63,590 nucleotides of DNA from CAZPMT01 sp964587655 (lineage in GTDB: Bacteria; Hydrogenedentota; Hydrogenedentia; Hydrogenedentales; SLHB01). The stretch is taken from contig CAZPMT010000017.1 of NCBI GenBank assembly GCA_964587655.1, forward strand, positions 1 through 63,590, given 5' to 3'. The notes under the pieces are model-generated. The model saw only the letters and a program-made list of their open reading frames with translations. It searched no databases and was not told the origin of the DNA. Both the position numbers and the translations under genes were made by a program. This document shows, one piece after another, positions 42,605-51,877 of the stretch (the stretch's first letter is position 1; each line of letters begins with the position of its first letter).

Positions 42605-43249
42605 ATAACCACCCTCCCTCTGAGTAAGTATACCACGTTCTCTCACCTCCACCAAAAGGAATCCAAGCCCTCACCGGGCCGGGACAGAAGAAACGGCCCA
42701 GGACGTTTTTGGGTATCGACACCTGAACGGAAAGCGGATCGCTTGTCCCATACATCAAGGGACAAGCGTTCGCCTAAGCCTCTTGAAAACTTGCCTATTT
42801 TGGCCTCAGTTCGCCCTAAGAATCCGTCAAGAGTGATCCTATGCGTAACCCCTTGTCTTATGCGCTGGCATTTCTCACCATGCAAGCCCCAAGGTAATTA
42901 TTGACAACCGGGCGTCGGTGTGCTAGTGCAAGTAGCGGCGTAACCCATTGTGGATGCTACACTTGCTCTTCTTGCGATCACCATTGACGGCGTTCTCGTA
43001 AAGAGGGCGGTATGCGCAACCCGCTGTCACTGCGCTATTTATGGACTTACCTATTTGAACATAAACGACATTATCAGACGTTGCTAATATTGCCACTTCA
43101 TGCCCGGCAAGACCCCCTTGACAACTTGGCTATTTTCACTCGCCAAGTCGGCAATACTCACTTCTTCCTGGGAAGCGGGAACGGGGCGGGCGGCGTTGTG
43201 TTTGATTCCGATTCATGATAGGGTTGACACAGTGAGGGAGGGGAAAAAC

Positions 43250-43468
43250 ATGGCATTGATTTCGTGTCCAGAGTGCGGGGCACAGGTTTCCAGTAGCGCC
43301 TCAGCATGTCCGAACTGTGCTTATCCCATCTGTGAAGGCAAAACCGGGCATGGAAAGGGAAATCACACGTTTGGACACGGCGTAGCCGAAGCTTTTGTAT
43401 GGCTCGTGATCATTTGCGTGCTAATCATGATCATGAACAACTGCGAATATATACCTGGAATCGGATAG
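43250..43468 (+). CDS. Small zinc-ribbon membrane protein
   Basis: A 72-residue protein. The start at 43250 has GAGGGAGGGG upstream, like other genes of this element. The four cysteines CPECG and CPNCA form a zinc ribbon at residues 6-23. A His/Gly-rich stretch (GHGKGNHTFGHG) follows, then one membrane helix (AFVWLVIICVLIMIM). Function unknown. The gap 42605-43249 shows no further convincing gene. Confidence 0.65.
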   Translation: MALISCPECGAQVSSSASACPNCAYPICEGKTGHGKGNHTFGHGVAEAFVWLVIICVLIMIMNNCEYIPGIG

Positions 43469-43666
43469 CCAGTGGCCTGCAAGCTCTACTTAAGGGTTCA
43501 AACAGCGAAGCCCGCCGGGGGCGCAACGGGCAACGTGGATGGCAGACAGAATAAGCACGGGCGCGCGTTCAAGTACATGGCGTGATGATACGGTGTGCCA
43601 CTGCCTTCGATTCTGATCCGTGTTATAGTTAATTCAAGGGTTTGTTCCCTAGAGGGAGGGCAAGAC

Positions 43667-45070
43667 ATGAAGCCGTTCGCATGTTTGTTCATGGTCTGCC
43701 TGTCGGTCTTCTCTTACGGTGATTCCATCAAGGTTGCCGGGAAACAGGTGAGGGGCGTCTATGTCGTTAAGAGCGGCGAGAACTACCTGATCAAAAGCCC
43801 TGACGGGTCAACGCAGACGATCAACGTTCGGCGCGTCGATCCCTCAAGCATCATACTCAGTCCCGACAAGGAGCGGCAAGACATACTTGGGCGATGGAAG
43901 CAGAATCAGGCGGCAGAACAAAAGACTATAGCGCAAGAAGAGGCTCGTGCAAGAGCTCAAGCGCAGGCAGCGCAAGAAGAGGCTCGTGCAAGAGCTCAAG
44001 CGCAGGCAGCGCAAGAAGAGGCAGCGCAAGATGAGGCTCGCGCAAGACCTCAAGCGCAGGCAGCGCAAGAAGAGGCGACGCAAGATGAGACCCGCGCAAG
44101 AGCTCAAGCGCAGGCATCCGCCGCCATCGTCGCAACGGAAGGAAGAACAGAGTACCTTGCTGCGACGTTGGCATATCTGGTTACGGTTACCGCGCAGAAC
44201 GACGAGATCAGAAAGGCGACAGATGGTTTTCGTACGGATAAGAGTGCGGTCACCATGGACGAAAAACGCGCATTCGTTGCTCTAGCACTCCCCATGGTGA
44301 AAGTCGCAATCGAAAAAGCCCAGAGCGCTGAGTACGAAGGTTTTCACGAGGTCTACAGCGGATTCAGGGTTCTGCCGGAGTACGCACAGATTGATGCGAA
44401 AGTTCAGGAAAGCCACCGTCTTCTTAAGGCAGCCTATGATGAGATTCTTCAGGTTTGGAAGGACTCGAATGCGGCACATTTTGACAGTGGCAGCCTAACA
44501 TTACAGCGGGCTGCTCTCACCGTCAACGAATGCGCCAGAATAGTGAACATTGAAATTGAGAAGCTTACTCGACCACGCGCACCAGCGCAGCCATCGGGCG
44601 CTATCGACGCAACGCAGGGCAGGACCCTGAATAACACCAGAGAGGCAGTCGGCAAGCCTGAGTCTCAGCCTATAGACGACGCTCAGTTCTTCATCTCCAA
44701 GTACGGGCTGCCCGATAGCGAAGACTCCACCGAGCACGACGTTCCGCAGCCGCCAAGTGTCACACGATGGCTGACATACGATCCCGAGCATCTTCGATCG
44801 CTGTATATCCTCGTAAACGGTAAATGGGAAGACACATTGCAGCTTGCCCGTAGTTACGGCCTGGAATTGAAACCCTTCATAGATGATCGTGGTGACTACA
44901 CCGTCAAGCGGGAGGTTTCATCACGTCCTTACAAGTGGAAACTGCTAGGTTTCACAGATCCCCGTCCCGTCAAGCCGCCAGAGGGCTTTACTGCTCCGTA
45001 CTACCGCCCGCTCGATCCCGAAGAAGTCGCGCAGAGAACCGAGAAACTCATGGAGAGGCGTAGACAGTGA
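43667..45070 (+). CDS. Exported repeat-containing protein of unknown function
   Basis: A 467-residue protein with a signal peptide (MKPFACLFMVCLSVFSYGDS). The start at 43667 is preceded by GAGGGAGGG. Residues about 85-150 are Ala/Arg/Gln/Glu repeats (QEEARARAQAQA), predicted to form a long coiled coil. The rest is mixed alpha/beta, ending in a region rich in Pro, Tyr and charged residues. I do not recognise a domain. It shares its Shine-Dalgarno type with the zinc-ribbon gene. It is cargo of the tRNA-Lys element. Confidence 0.6.
   Translation: MKPFACLFMVCLSVFSYGDSIKVAGKQVRGVYVVKSGENYLIKSPDGSTQTINVRRVDPSSIILSPDKERQDILGRWKQNQAAEQKTIAQEEARARAQAQAAQEEARARAQAQAAQEEAAQDEARARPQAQAAQEEATQDETRARAQAQASAAIVATEGRTEYLAATLAYLVTVTAQNDEIRKATDGFRTDKSAVTMDEKRAFVALALPMVKVAIEKAQSAEYEGFHEVYSGFRVLPEYAQIDAKVQESHRLLKAAYDEILQVWKDSNAAHFDSGSLTLQRAALTVNECARIVNIEIEKLTRPRAPAQPSGAIDATQGRTLNNTREAVGKPESQPIDDAQFFISKYGLPDSEDSTEHDVPQPPSVTRWLTYDPEHLRSLYILVNGKWEDTLQLARSYGLELKPFIDDRGDYTVKREVSSRPYKWKLLGFTDPRPVKPPEGFTAPYYRPLDPEEVAQRTEKLMERRRQ
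43932..44115. repeat. 39-bp tandem repeats within the coiled-coil gene
   Basis: Units of 39 bp encoding QEEARARAQAQAA alternate with 15-bp partial units. Copies are near-identical, so copy number is likely variable. Confidence 0.85.
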
Positions 45071-45341
45071 TGGCGGTGCGCGCTCAGGCAGCCCGAAGCA
45101 ATCGTACTTACGTTGACCTTGCAGATCGCGTGCGGTCATTGGAAGCCTGAAAGCCGGAGGCGGCTCTCAGAACTAAATGGTAGCGTTCATGGCTCAAATT
45201 CCTTTCTCAATTCCAAGAGTCAAGCGTTGTCAAGCATAGGGCCGAAAAAAGTGCGTTAATAAATGCTGAGGGGCAGGCTCGGTCTGGAATAGAATCCGGC
45301 CCAAATATCCGCCCCCCCTATGCCGATGACGCGAGTGGGCA

Positions 45342-46115
45342 TCACATCACCCGCACTATGCGCAGACGGTTTGCGAGTTCGGGACCGAAACACGACTTTG
45401 ACGCCGCGATGTTCTCAAGTCGGACCTGCTCCCGCACAAGAAGCAGTTTCGCCCATCCGCTCTTGGCATCGGCGGACTTGACCGCCGAGACATGGAGTAG
45501 TAGATCACCGCAAAACTTGCGGGTGTCGGGGCGCTTTTTACTCTTACCATCACCGCATTTCTTGCGGGTGTTCGGGTGTTTTGTGGCGGGAACACCCTCA
45601 TTTCTTGCGGTGATAGCACCCTCATTTCTTGCGGGTGTTTTTGTTGCGAGAAACTTTCGCTGGCGATCTTTGTGTTTCGCGATCTGGCTGGTCTTCCGTG
45701 TCCGTGCCGCCTCAATCCGTGTCCGCTCTTCCTCAGTTAAGCGGTATTCCCGCCATGCCGCAGAGGGCATGAAGCGCATCGCGCCGCCGATCTTGCGTTC
45801 CAGAGGCGACGCAAAAAATCCGAGCCGAAGGATCTCCTTACGCGCTGCAATGAAGGCGTTCTGGCTGATACTCTCTCTACACTGCGACCACGCGAAGTAA
45901 AACCCATCACGCGCGATCTGACTTGCGCGCTTTTCCCAACCACTAACACGGAAATACATGTCCAACATCTCAAGCAGGATCACACGCCCAAGTGCTGTCA
46001 GCGCGGCCCAGGCTTCGGACTCGCGCATACTCGCAGGAATGCGGAGAGAATGCTCCCCATGAGCGGGCTGATAGAAACCGTCAATGATGCAACGCTTGAA
46101 GTTCTGGCGCGCCAT
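45342..46115 (-). CDS. Putative replication initiator of the tRNA-Lys element
   Basis: About 257 residues, starting at 46115 (MARQNFKRCI) with GGGAA upstream and just after the DUF1580-like gene. The N-terminal half looks like a winged-helix DNA-binding domain (LRIPASMRESEAWAALTALG, FAWSQCRESISQNAFIAARK) of the kind seen in phage and plasmid replication proteins. The middle is basic with repeated motifs (TPARNEGAITARNEGVP, NTRKKCGDG, DTRKFCGDL). Those repeats arise from four iteron-like DNA repeats at 45506-45637. An origin inside the initiator gene, as in lambda O, would explain both. No catalytic motif. The role is inferred. Confidence 0.45.
   Translation of the reverse strand: MARQNFKRCIIDGFYQPAHGEHSLRIPASMRESEAWAALTALGRVILLEMLDMYFRVSGWEKRASQIARDGFYFAWSQCRESISQNAFIAARKEILRLGFFASPLERKIGGAMRFMPSAAWREYRLTEEERTRIEAARTRKTSQIAKHKDRQRKFLATKTPARNEGAITARNEGVPATKHPNTRKKCGDGKSKKRPDTRKFCGDLLLHVSAVKSADAKSGWAKLLLVREQVRLENIAASKSCFGPELANRLRIVRVM
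45506..45637. repeat. Iteron-like repeats, possible replication origin
   Basis: Four related 20-21-mers lie at 45506-45525, 45551-45570, 45593-45612 and 45617-45637, with the form CACCSYMATTTCTTGCGGGTG or close to it. Each is itself a partial palindrome (CACC...GGTG). Centre spacing is about 45, 42 and 24 bases. The array is inside a putative replication gene. Confidence 0.6.
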
Positions 46116-46116
46116 G

Positions 46117-46446
46117 TCAGATTCCCGCCGCGGATAGTTCGCGCTCGGCCTTCGCAATATCCCTCTGACGTTGCGCCTCAGTTCGCTTGCGGGGCGTGGG
46201 TGCCGGGAACGCGGGCCTCGTTGGAGGGTCATCGGCGGCGGCTAGGCGCGCTGCGAATTCATTCAAACATCGAGAGGTCGTGACGATCCGTCCGCCTACT
46301 TTTGCGTATTCGAGTCGAACGCCACGGATGCCGCGCCGACACCACCGCCATATAGTCGAGGTGTGAGGGCGCTTGCCGTCGATCTTCGGTAGGTTTCGCG
46401 CTGCGGCGGTGAGGGAAATCGGATTATCTGCGGTGAGGTCGATCAT
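46117..46446 (-). CDS. DUF1580-like helix-turn-helix protein
   Basis: A 109-residue protein resembling the DUF1580 family of Planctomycetes, small putative DNA-binding proteins. The start MIDLTADNPISLTAAARNLP is characteristic, followed by TSTIWRWCRRGIRGVRLEYA and the wing segment VGGRIVTTSRCLNEFAARLA. This is an excisionase/MerR-like fold. The C-terminus is basic. It lies immediately before the putative initiator (TGACATG junction), so they are co-transcribed. A role in excision or replication control is likely. Confidence 0.75.
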   Translation of the reverse strand: MIDLTADNPISLTAAARNLPKIDGKRPHTSTIWRWCRRGIRGVRLEYAKVGGRIVTTSRCLNEFAARLAAADDPPTRPAFPAPTPRKRTEAQRQRDIAKAERELSAAGI

Positions 46447-46571
46447 CTTGCGATCCTTTTCAGTTGTGTTACTGACGAAAGAATCGCAGATGTGTCTTGA
46501 CGTAACTGGCAGGTAACTAAAGCCCGTGAGAAATGGCGGAAACTCGCGCCTTGAGGTAACTCTCAGGTAAC

Positions 46572-47054
46572 TTAGTCTATGTCTAATGGATTGTAGGAAC
46601 CTCTCGGACCCGCTTGTCCTTTAACCCATACAAGCGCGTCGCCCTCTTGGATCAACCCGTTCTCATTTGCTCGAAGTTGACTGTGTTTCACCGCTTCACA
46701 GACGCGCTTCTTGCCGTTGCCTTTACTCACGCCGCGCATCTGGTGAAGCAGGTCCGCCACGTCAACCTGTCTTAGAAGACGCTGAGATGACGCAGGCGCG
46801 GCGTTTTGCTTGGCCACTAGCGCATCGCGGAGAGCATTTCGTTCACGAATGGCCTTTATCGCTTTCAAAGCCATTACCTGCTCGCCTTCGGTAACCTCAC
46901 GGGGCGGCCCTTTCGAGATCAATTCATCATCGCCTTCAAACAAGCTGAGACTGCTTTTCTTGGCTATCGGCGCGCAGATTTCCTCGGTGTAGCTCGTCGT
47001 GTTTCCGGTCCCAAGTTTGACGGTCCGTTTATCGGGATCTTTGTTCGTCATCAT
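46572..47054 (-). CDS. Hypothetical element protein
   Basis: A 160-residue protein; the start at 47054 has a strong AAGGAGGTG six bases upstream. It includes a helical middle (VMALKAIKAIRERNALRDALV) and a basic part (LLHQMRGVSKGNGKKRVCEA) that could contact DNA. I recognise no family. It lies between the integrase and the DUF1580-like gene, where excision or transfer regulators are common. Confidence 0.5.
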   Translation of the reverse strand: MMTNKDPDKRTVKLGTGNTTSYTEEICAPIAKKSSLSLFEGDDELISKGPPREVTEGEQVMALKAIKAIRERNALRDALVAKQNAAPASSQRLLRQVDVADLLHQMRGVSKGNGKKRVCEAVKHSQLRANENGLIQEGDALVWVKGQAGPRGSYNPLDID

Positions 47055-47176
47055 GTTGCACCTCCTTGACGATGCCCTTGGTTTGAGAGTGCGCCGGACG
47101 GCGGTCCAAGGCAACCGCTTTCGGGTCTAGCTCCCTAGCCCGGCGAAAGACATGATGCTTTCAACTGTGCGGATTG

Positions 47177-48328
47177 TCAACCGATCTGCTGCGCGATCTG
47201 AATGGCCTTGCCCTGGTCCCTTTCGGCGTAAATTTCGGTCACACTAGCGTGAGCATGGCCAAGACGTAGTTGCGCCGATTCTAGCCCTCCATGCTTCCGC
47301 GCCTCGGTCGCTGAATTGTGGCGCAACCTGTACGGATTCCAATGAGGGATACCGGCCTTGTCGCACGCTCGGTATATTGCCTTGCGATACGAGTCGCGAT
47401 CATAGTGGTCGCGGACGATTCGATCCGTCATCTTGACGTTGGGCTTTTGTGTGGGCCTGCGGTGCGTCTTGGCTTGCGCGTGGCGGTCCTCTTCGGCCTC
47501 ACGTGGATCGAATAGGTAGGACGTTAACGGACGGTCCAGGAAGGCGCGGAGTACTTCCTGCGACTTGGGGCCGAACAGCAGCACGCGCGGTTTCTGACGC
47601 CATGATCCCTTGTGGTCTTTGATGGTGGCGGACCAGACTTTGCCTTTCAGATCGATATCAATGAGTCGAAGGAAAAGCAGTTCAGAGGGCCGCGCCCCGG
47701 ACAATAGCTGTAGTCGAACCAAGGCGGCAACCTGTCTGCTGAGAAACGGCAACGCGGCGTCGATGTGGACCTGTAGCACGGGCTTTACAGGTTCAGTCTC
47801 ACGCGCTCCGCTCCGGCCATAGCGCAACGCTTCCAAGGTCGTCAGCGCCTGATAGGTCGTCACGGGGATCAACTCGCGGGCCGCGCCCCATTTGAACATG
47901 CGCTTGACCGCGCCCGTGTATTTGCGGATGGTGTTCCGGGATAACCCGGCGTCGATCCACGTCTGCCGCAATGCTCGCAGAGCGTTAGGGCCGAATTGTA
48001 CCGCAAGAAGATCGCCGTACTGCTCGCGTAGCGGTTTCAGGGCGCGTGCGGTGTTATGGCTGCTGCTCGTGGCCTCGCCGTTCGGGGCGCGATAATACTC
48101 CTCGGCATAACGCCAGTAGCGGAGGACCAACTCCACGACGGTGATCTCCGCTGGCGCTACCGGCAATTGCTTGCCGTTGGCTAACCATGTAGCGATGGTG
48201 CGATGGTAGGCTTGTTTTGTTTCGGGCTTGTCGAACCGGCCCAAGTAGAGGCGTCTACCGGCGAGTTCGACATAGCCTTGCCCCGTGGCTTTGTGGAGTC
48301 TGTAGGATGGTGTTCGCTGCGTATTCAT
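47177..48328 (-). CDS. int: Tyrosine recombinase/integrase of the tRNA-Lys element
   Basis: A 383-residue integrase. The short N-terminal region (YRLHKATGQGYVELAGRRLYLGRF) is of the type common in Planctomycetes integrases. The SAM-like core-binding domain follows, then catalytic boxes: Arg in LLSGARPSELLFL, the NPYRLRHNSAT box, LGHAHASV and Tyr in TEIYAERD. It lies beside tRNA-Lys, whose 3' half is duplicated at 41315-41360. That repeat and the direction of the gene mark it as the enzyme that inserted this element. Confidence 0.94.
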   Translation of the reverse strand: MNTQRTPSYRLHKATGQGYVELAGRRLYLGRFDKPETKQAYHRTIATWLANGKQLPVAPAEITVVELVLRYWRYAEEYYRAPNGEATSSSHNTARALKPLREQYGDLLAVQFGPNALRALRQTWIDAGLSRNTIRKYTGAVKRMFKWGAARELIPVTTYQALTTLEALRYGRSGARETEPVKPVLQVHIDAALPFLSRQVAALVRLQLLSGARPSELLFLRLIDIDLKGKVWSATIKDHKGSWRQKPRVLLFGPKSQEVLRAFLDRPLTSYLFDPREAEEDRHAQAKTHRRPTQKPNVKMTDRIVRDHYDRDSYRKAIYRACDKAGIPHWNPYRLRHNSATEARKHGGLESAQLRLGHAHASVTEIYAERDQGKAIQIAQQIG

Positions 48329-48443
48329 TGGCGCGGTCTCCTTCGGTTTTCGGGTAGTACTACCCGATTCTTAACCTTGGGTTATGGCCGCGCCGTCACC
48401 GAGACGGGTATGCGCAAAGAGGCATTCAGCCTTGCTTTAACTA

Positions 48444-48489
48444 ATGGTGGGCCGCGCAGGAGTCGAACCTGCGACCTTGTGATTAAGAG
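48444..48489. repeat. tRNA-proximal attachment site of the tRNA-Lys element
   Basis: The matching copy of the 46-base repeat, here inside the intact tRNA-Lys gene (3' half). The element lies on its 3' side and the tRNA remains complete after insertion, as is usual for such elements. Confidence 0.93.
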
Positions 48490-48520
48490 TCACCTGCTCT
48501 ACCAACTGAGCTAGCGGCCC
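48445..48520 (-). tRNA. tRNA-Lys(CTT)
   Basis: On the minus strand the acceptor GGGCCGC pairs with GCGGCCC, followed by A and an encoded CCA. The anticodon loop CTCTTAA gives CTT. The T arm is GCAGG-TTCGACT-CCTGC. It is 76 bases long, all arms are intact, and it serves as integration target. Confidence 0.95.
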
Positions 48521-48535
48521 GGACTCAAAGAAAAA

Positions 48536-48610
<75 letters not shown>

Positions 48611-48624
48611 TCAATGCGCCGCGT

Positions 48625-48653
48625 ATGGTAACACACGAAAATGCCAGTGTCAA
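48625..48653 (-). promoter_or_regulatory. Promoter of the tRNA-Gly/tRNA-Lys unit
   Basis: TTGACA (48648-48653), a 17-base spacer and TACCAT (48625-48630) on the minus strand, 14 bases upstream of tRNA-Gly. Confidence 0.75.
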
Positions 48654-48791
48654 GAAAACGACCGATTAACGCGGCAATTCCGTCATTAGATCGCGGGATG
48701 CCGGAAATCGCTGCTTTTCTTGCTAATGACGGCTGATAGGCAGATTCGCGCCGTTGAGCGCTGCCGGGGGATATGGTAAAGTGGCCGACTT

Positions 48792-51245
48792 ATGACGGCA
48801 AGTGACGCAGAGCATATTCAGACGGCCCGGAGGCGCTCTTGGCCCGCGTTGGCGTGCGTGCTTGTGTTGGCGCTCACGTTACGGCTCGTGCGGCTCGGCA
48901 CGTTTCCCTATTGGCACGATGAGGTCCACAACCTGATCGCCAGCGAAGACCTTTATGCTCTCGTCGTTCACGGCAATCTGATCTCCAATCATCCGCCGTT
49001 GCCTTACATTCTTGTGGCGTTCTGGCGCGCGATTGGACTGGGCGGCAGCGAATGGACGATGCGGCTGTTGCCGGTCATGTTTGGAGTAGGCGGCATCGCC
49101 GCGGTATACGCACTGGGCCGCCGGCTGTTTGGCGAGCGCGCTGGGATCTTTGCCGCGTTTCTACTCGCCGTATCGCCGCTGCATCTGCATCATTCGCAGG
49201 ATTTGAAGGAATACATCTACCTGCCTTTCGTCGCCGCGCTAATGGTGCTGTGGTTCTACCGCGCAATGGACTCGAACCGTATGCGCGATTGGCTTGTCTA
49301 CGGCGTGCTTGCGGGCCTCGCGTGCTACACGGAAATATTCGTCGGTCCTTTGCTTGTAGCCATCAACTTGTGGGCCATCTTCCTGCTGAGATCGAAGCCC
49401 GGTCTCTGGCGGGGATGGCTTGCGGGCAATGCGCTTGGCGTGCTGCTTTTCCTGCCGTGGCTTGGCATCATGTGCCAAAGAGTGGTTGCCACGATAGTAA
49501 TGCCTGAGAACTGGTGGGTGCCGCCGCCAAGTCTGGCCGGAGCGGGCTTCTACCTCAAGGCCGTCGCGTTTGGTTACACGGACGCTAAGCCCTGGTTCAA
49601 GATCGCCTTTCTTCTTTACATCGTGCTCGTCGCGGCGGGCTTTGTCCGGGCCTTTCGCATAAATCGACGCGGCGCATTACTGCTCGCGACGTGGGCGGTC
49701 GTTCCTGTTGGAATCGTTTACGGCATCTCGCTGATTACGCAAAGCATCTTCCTAATCAGGGCCATGCTGCCGTACGCGATAGCCCTTTACATTCTCGCCG
49801 GTGTTGGCCTTGCCCACCTGCGGCCACGTTGGGTCCAAGCGGGAATGCTTGCCCTTGTCTGTGTCGTCGCGGGTGTGGGACTTTTCCACGAATATGAGCG
49901 AGACTATCCTCCTATCGATTTTCCTCACCGGCCGGGCACGCATCCCCCGCGAGATTACTCCGGCGCCGCAAAGTACATCTTGGCTCACTGGCAAGACGGC
50001 GACATAGTCGTGCATTGTTCCGCTGCCACGTGGCTGCCTTTCTATTGGTATGGGTTCCGCGGCATGCCGCAGTACTTCGCGGGAGTGGGAGGCGAGTTCA
50101 TCGCAACGATCAAGATGGGCAATCCACGCAACACGACGGACCCGCTCCTCGACAACTATTGGCCGCAAGAACCTCAGAGAATTGTGCCGGGCGCAAAACG
50201 CATCTGGTTCGTGTTCGCGGAATGGGAACGCAAGTACCTTGTCGGTAACGCGACGGATGCGTATCGCTGGATGGACGCGCACTTCACGGAGGTCGAGAAC
50301 CACCCGTTCCGGGGGATTGATGTCCTCTTGTACATGCCGCCGGAATCCGTTACGCCTTTTGCGCGCGATGAGGACGACGGCGTTTCCGCGCGCGTTAGCA
50401 CGAAGCTGTTCGAGACATACAACAAGGTTAGACTCGATAACGCCCTCGTTCCGCGTTCCATCGAGCAACGGAAAGGCAACTTGGTCTTGCGGTGGGTGGA
50501 ACCGAGTCCGACGGCGCCCGCCGACCCGAACTTTTCACAAACGCAGAACACAAAGGCCGTAGCGTTTTCCGTCAGGAATGTCACCGCACGGGCCATCTCC
50601 GCGAAGGTCGCTTTTCTCGCGTCCGACGCGATTGTCGACAGTGTAAGTCTGTTCGAACAAACGCCTGAGGACGAAGTCTGGCACGTCAGCACCCATTACA
50701 ATACTTCACCGCCACCAGCGAACTACGACGAACCGACAGCGTCGGCGCACTTCGCATCGCCTGGTTCAGCCATGCTGGTCGGGACTGTGACGATTCCGCC
50801 AGGGCTATACGATGTTTACATGTATGTGCTTGGCGTGCCTGGGGATATCGGCCACCTCCGCGCCAGCCTGGCCGTAACGCTGGGTAAGACACCGGTTTTC
50901 GAGGCCTCGACGCAGGTATCGGCGGAGCCCTGGTCGTGGGGATGGCGCAAGGGGAACACAGTAGCGGGGGGCGCCTCGCAGCCTCTGCAAATCACTGCTG
51001 AGTGCCTCGACGGGGCCGTACCTGCCTATGCCGATGTTTCTGCGCTGGCCTTTGTTGGCAGACGTGGAAACGGCGAATCCGCTACACTGACGCCATTGGC
51101 TTGGCCGGGGGATCTGACGATAGGCCCTGACGATACGCAAGTGTTCACATGTTCCGTGGACGAGCAAATCCCACGTTGCGACGTCTGGGTATATGAATGC
51201 GGCGAGGACGGGCGGGCATACCATATCTTGCGGATCGACGAATGA
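48792..51245 (+). CDS. GT39-type membrane glycosyltransferase (ArnT/PMT-like) with C-terminal extension
   Basis: An 817-residue integral membrane protein transferring a sugar from a polyprenyl-phosphate donor. The first extracytoplasmic loop carries the acidic motif WHDEVHNL that is essential in this superfamily. About ten hydrophobic helices fill residues 15-370 (ALACVLVLALTLRLV, IFAAFLLAVSPLHLHH, LLVAINLWAIFLL, IAFLLYIVLVAAGFV). From about 380 the chain is a large extracytoplasmic region, with a beta-rich end that looks like an Ig- or carbohydrate-binding-type domain (VTIPPGLYDVYMYVLGVPGD). The acceptor is unknown. Confidence 0.82.
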   Translation: MTASDAEHIQTARRRSWPALACVLVLALTLRLVRLGTFPYWHDEVHNLIASEDLYALVVHGNLISNHPPLPYILVAFWRAIGLGGSEWTMRLLPVMFGVGGIAAVYALGRRLFGERAGIFAAFLLAVSPLHLHHSQDLKEYIYLPFVAALMVLWFYRAMDSNRMRDWLVYGVLAGLACYTEIFVGPLLVAINLWAIFLLRSKPGLWRGWLAGNALGVLLFLPWLGIMCQRVVATIVMPENWWVPPPSLAGAGFYLKAVAFGYTDAKPWFKIAFLLYIVLVAAGFVRAFRINRRGALLLATWAVVPVGIVYGISLITQSIFLIRAMLPYAIALYILAGVGLAHLRPRWVQAGMLALVCVVAGVGLFHEYERDYPPIDFPHRPGTHPPRDYSGAAKYILAHWQDGDIVVHCSAATWLPFYWYGFRGMPQYFAGVGGEFIATIKMGNPRNTTDPLLDNYWPQEPQRIVPGAKRIWFVFAEWERKYLVGNATDAYRWMDAHFTEVENHPFRGIDVLLYMPPESVTPFARDEDDGVSARVSTKLFETYNKVRLDNALVPRSIEQRKGNLVLRWVEPSPTAPADPNFSQTQNTKAVAFSVRNVTARAISAKVAFLASDAIVDSVSLFEQTPEDEVWHVSTHYNTSPPPANYDEPTASAHFASPGSAMLVGTVTIPPGLYDVYMYVLGVPGDIGHLRASLAVTLGKTPVFEASTQVSAEPWSWGWRKGNTVAGGASQPLQITAECLDGAVPAYADVSALAFVGRRGNGESATLTPLAWPGDLTIGPDDTQVFTCSVDEQIPRCDVWVYECGEDGRAYHILRIDE

Positions 51246-51311
51246 CCCTTGCCTGCGTGGAGTTGTTCCCGCGTTTCAGTTCTGGTAGAACGTTGCCGGG
51301 AGGTACGGATC

Positions 51312-51848
51312 ATGGAAACGTTTCACGGCACAACGGTGCTCAGTGTGCGCAAGAACGGCCAGGTGGCGCTCGGCGGGGACGGTCAGGTGACAATGGGCGC
51401 CACGATTATGAAGGAGAAGGCCAGCAAGATACGGCGGCTCGCGGAGGGGCGGGTCCTTGCCGGTTTCGCGGGAAGCGTGTCGGATGCTTTCGCGTTGTTC
51501 GAGCGGTTCGAAGGCAAGCTGAGTCAGTTCAGCAACAATCTTGTCCGCGCGGCCGTGGAACTGGGCAAGGAATGGCGCACGGACAAATACCTGCGGCAAC
51601 TCGAGGCGCTGCTGGCGGTGAGTGACGTCGAGAAGTCGCTTCTCATCGCGGGCAGCGGCGAGATTATCGAGCCGGACGACGGGATTATCGCGATTGGTTC
51701 GGGGGGGGCGTACGCGCTGGCGGCGGCGCGGTCTCTCGTCGCGCATTCGGACCTCGATGCGGAGAACGTCGTAGTGGAAGCGCTGCGGATCGCTGCGGGG
51801 ATCTGCATCTACACGAATGACAGTATCACGGTGGAGAAGCTTGGATGA
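51312..51848 (+). CDS. hslV: HslV/ClpQ proteasome-like protease subunit
   Basis: A 178-residue N-terminal nucleophile protease. The start at 51312 follows GGGAGGT. The sequence METFHGTTVLSVRKNG aligns with E. coli HslV, where the nucleophile Thr follows the initiator Met, so Thr7 would need removal of a six-residue leader. Bacillus CodW has a similar leader, MSSFHATT, but uses Ser2; here residue 2 is Glu, so that route is closed. The rest is well conserved (GGDGQVTMG, GFAGSVSDAF, EWRTDK, AIGSGGAYALAAARSL, GICIYTND). No hslU follows; the next gene is a hydrolase. Confidence 0.95.
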   Translation: METFHGTTVLSVRKNGQVALGGDGQVTMGATIMKEKASKIRRLAEGRVLAGFAGSVSDAFALFERFEGKLSQFSNNLVRAAVELGKEWRTDKYLRQLEALLAVSDVEKSLLIAGSGEIIEPDDGIIAIGSGGAYALAAARSLVAHSDLDAENVVVEALRIAAGICIYTNDSITVEKLG

Positions 51849-51877
51849 CGCGGCTTGTAGGCTGAAGGAGACAAGGC

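Noticed and set aside
42643..42885. An 80-codon minus-strand frame upstream of the Panacea gene
   Set aside because: No ribosome-binding site and a random-looking product; it extends into the Panacea leader.
48445..48520. tRNA-Lys as a pseudogene because of the duplicated half
   Set aside because: All arms pair and CCA is encoded; the degenerate copy is the one at 41316-41400.
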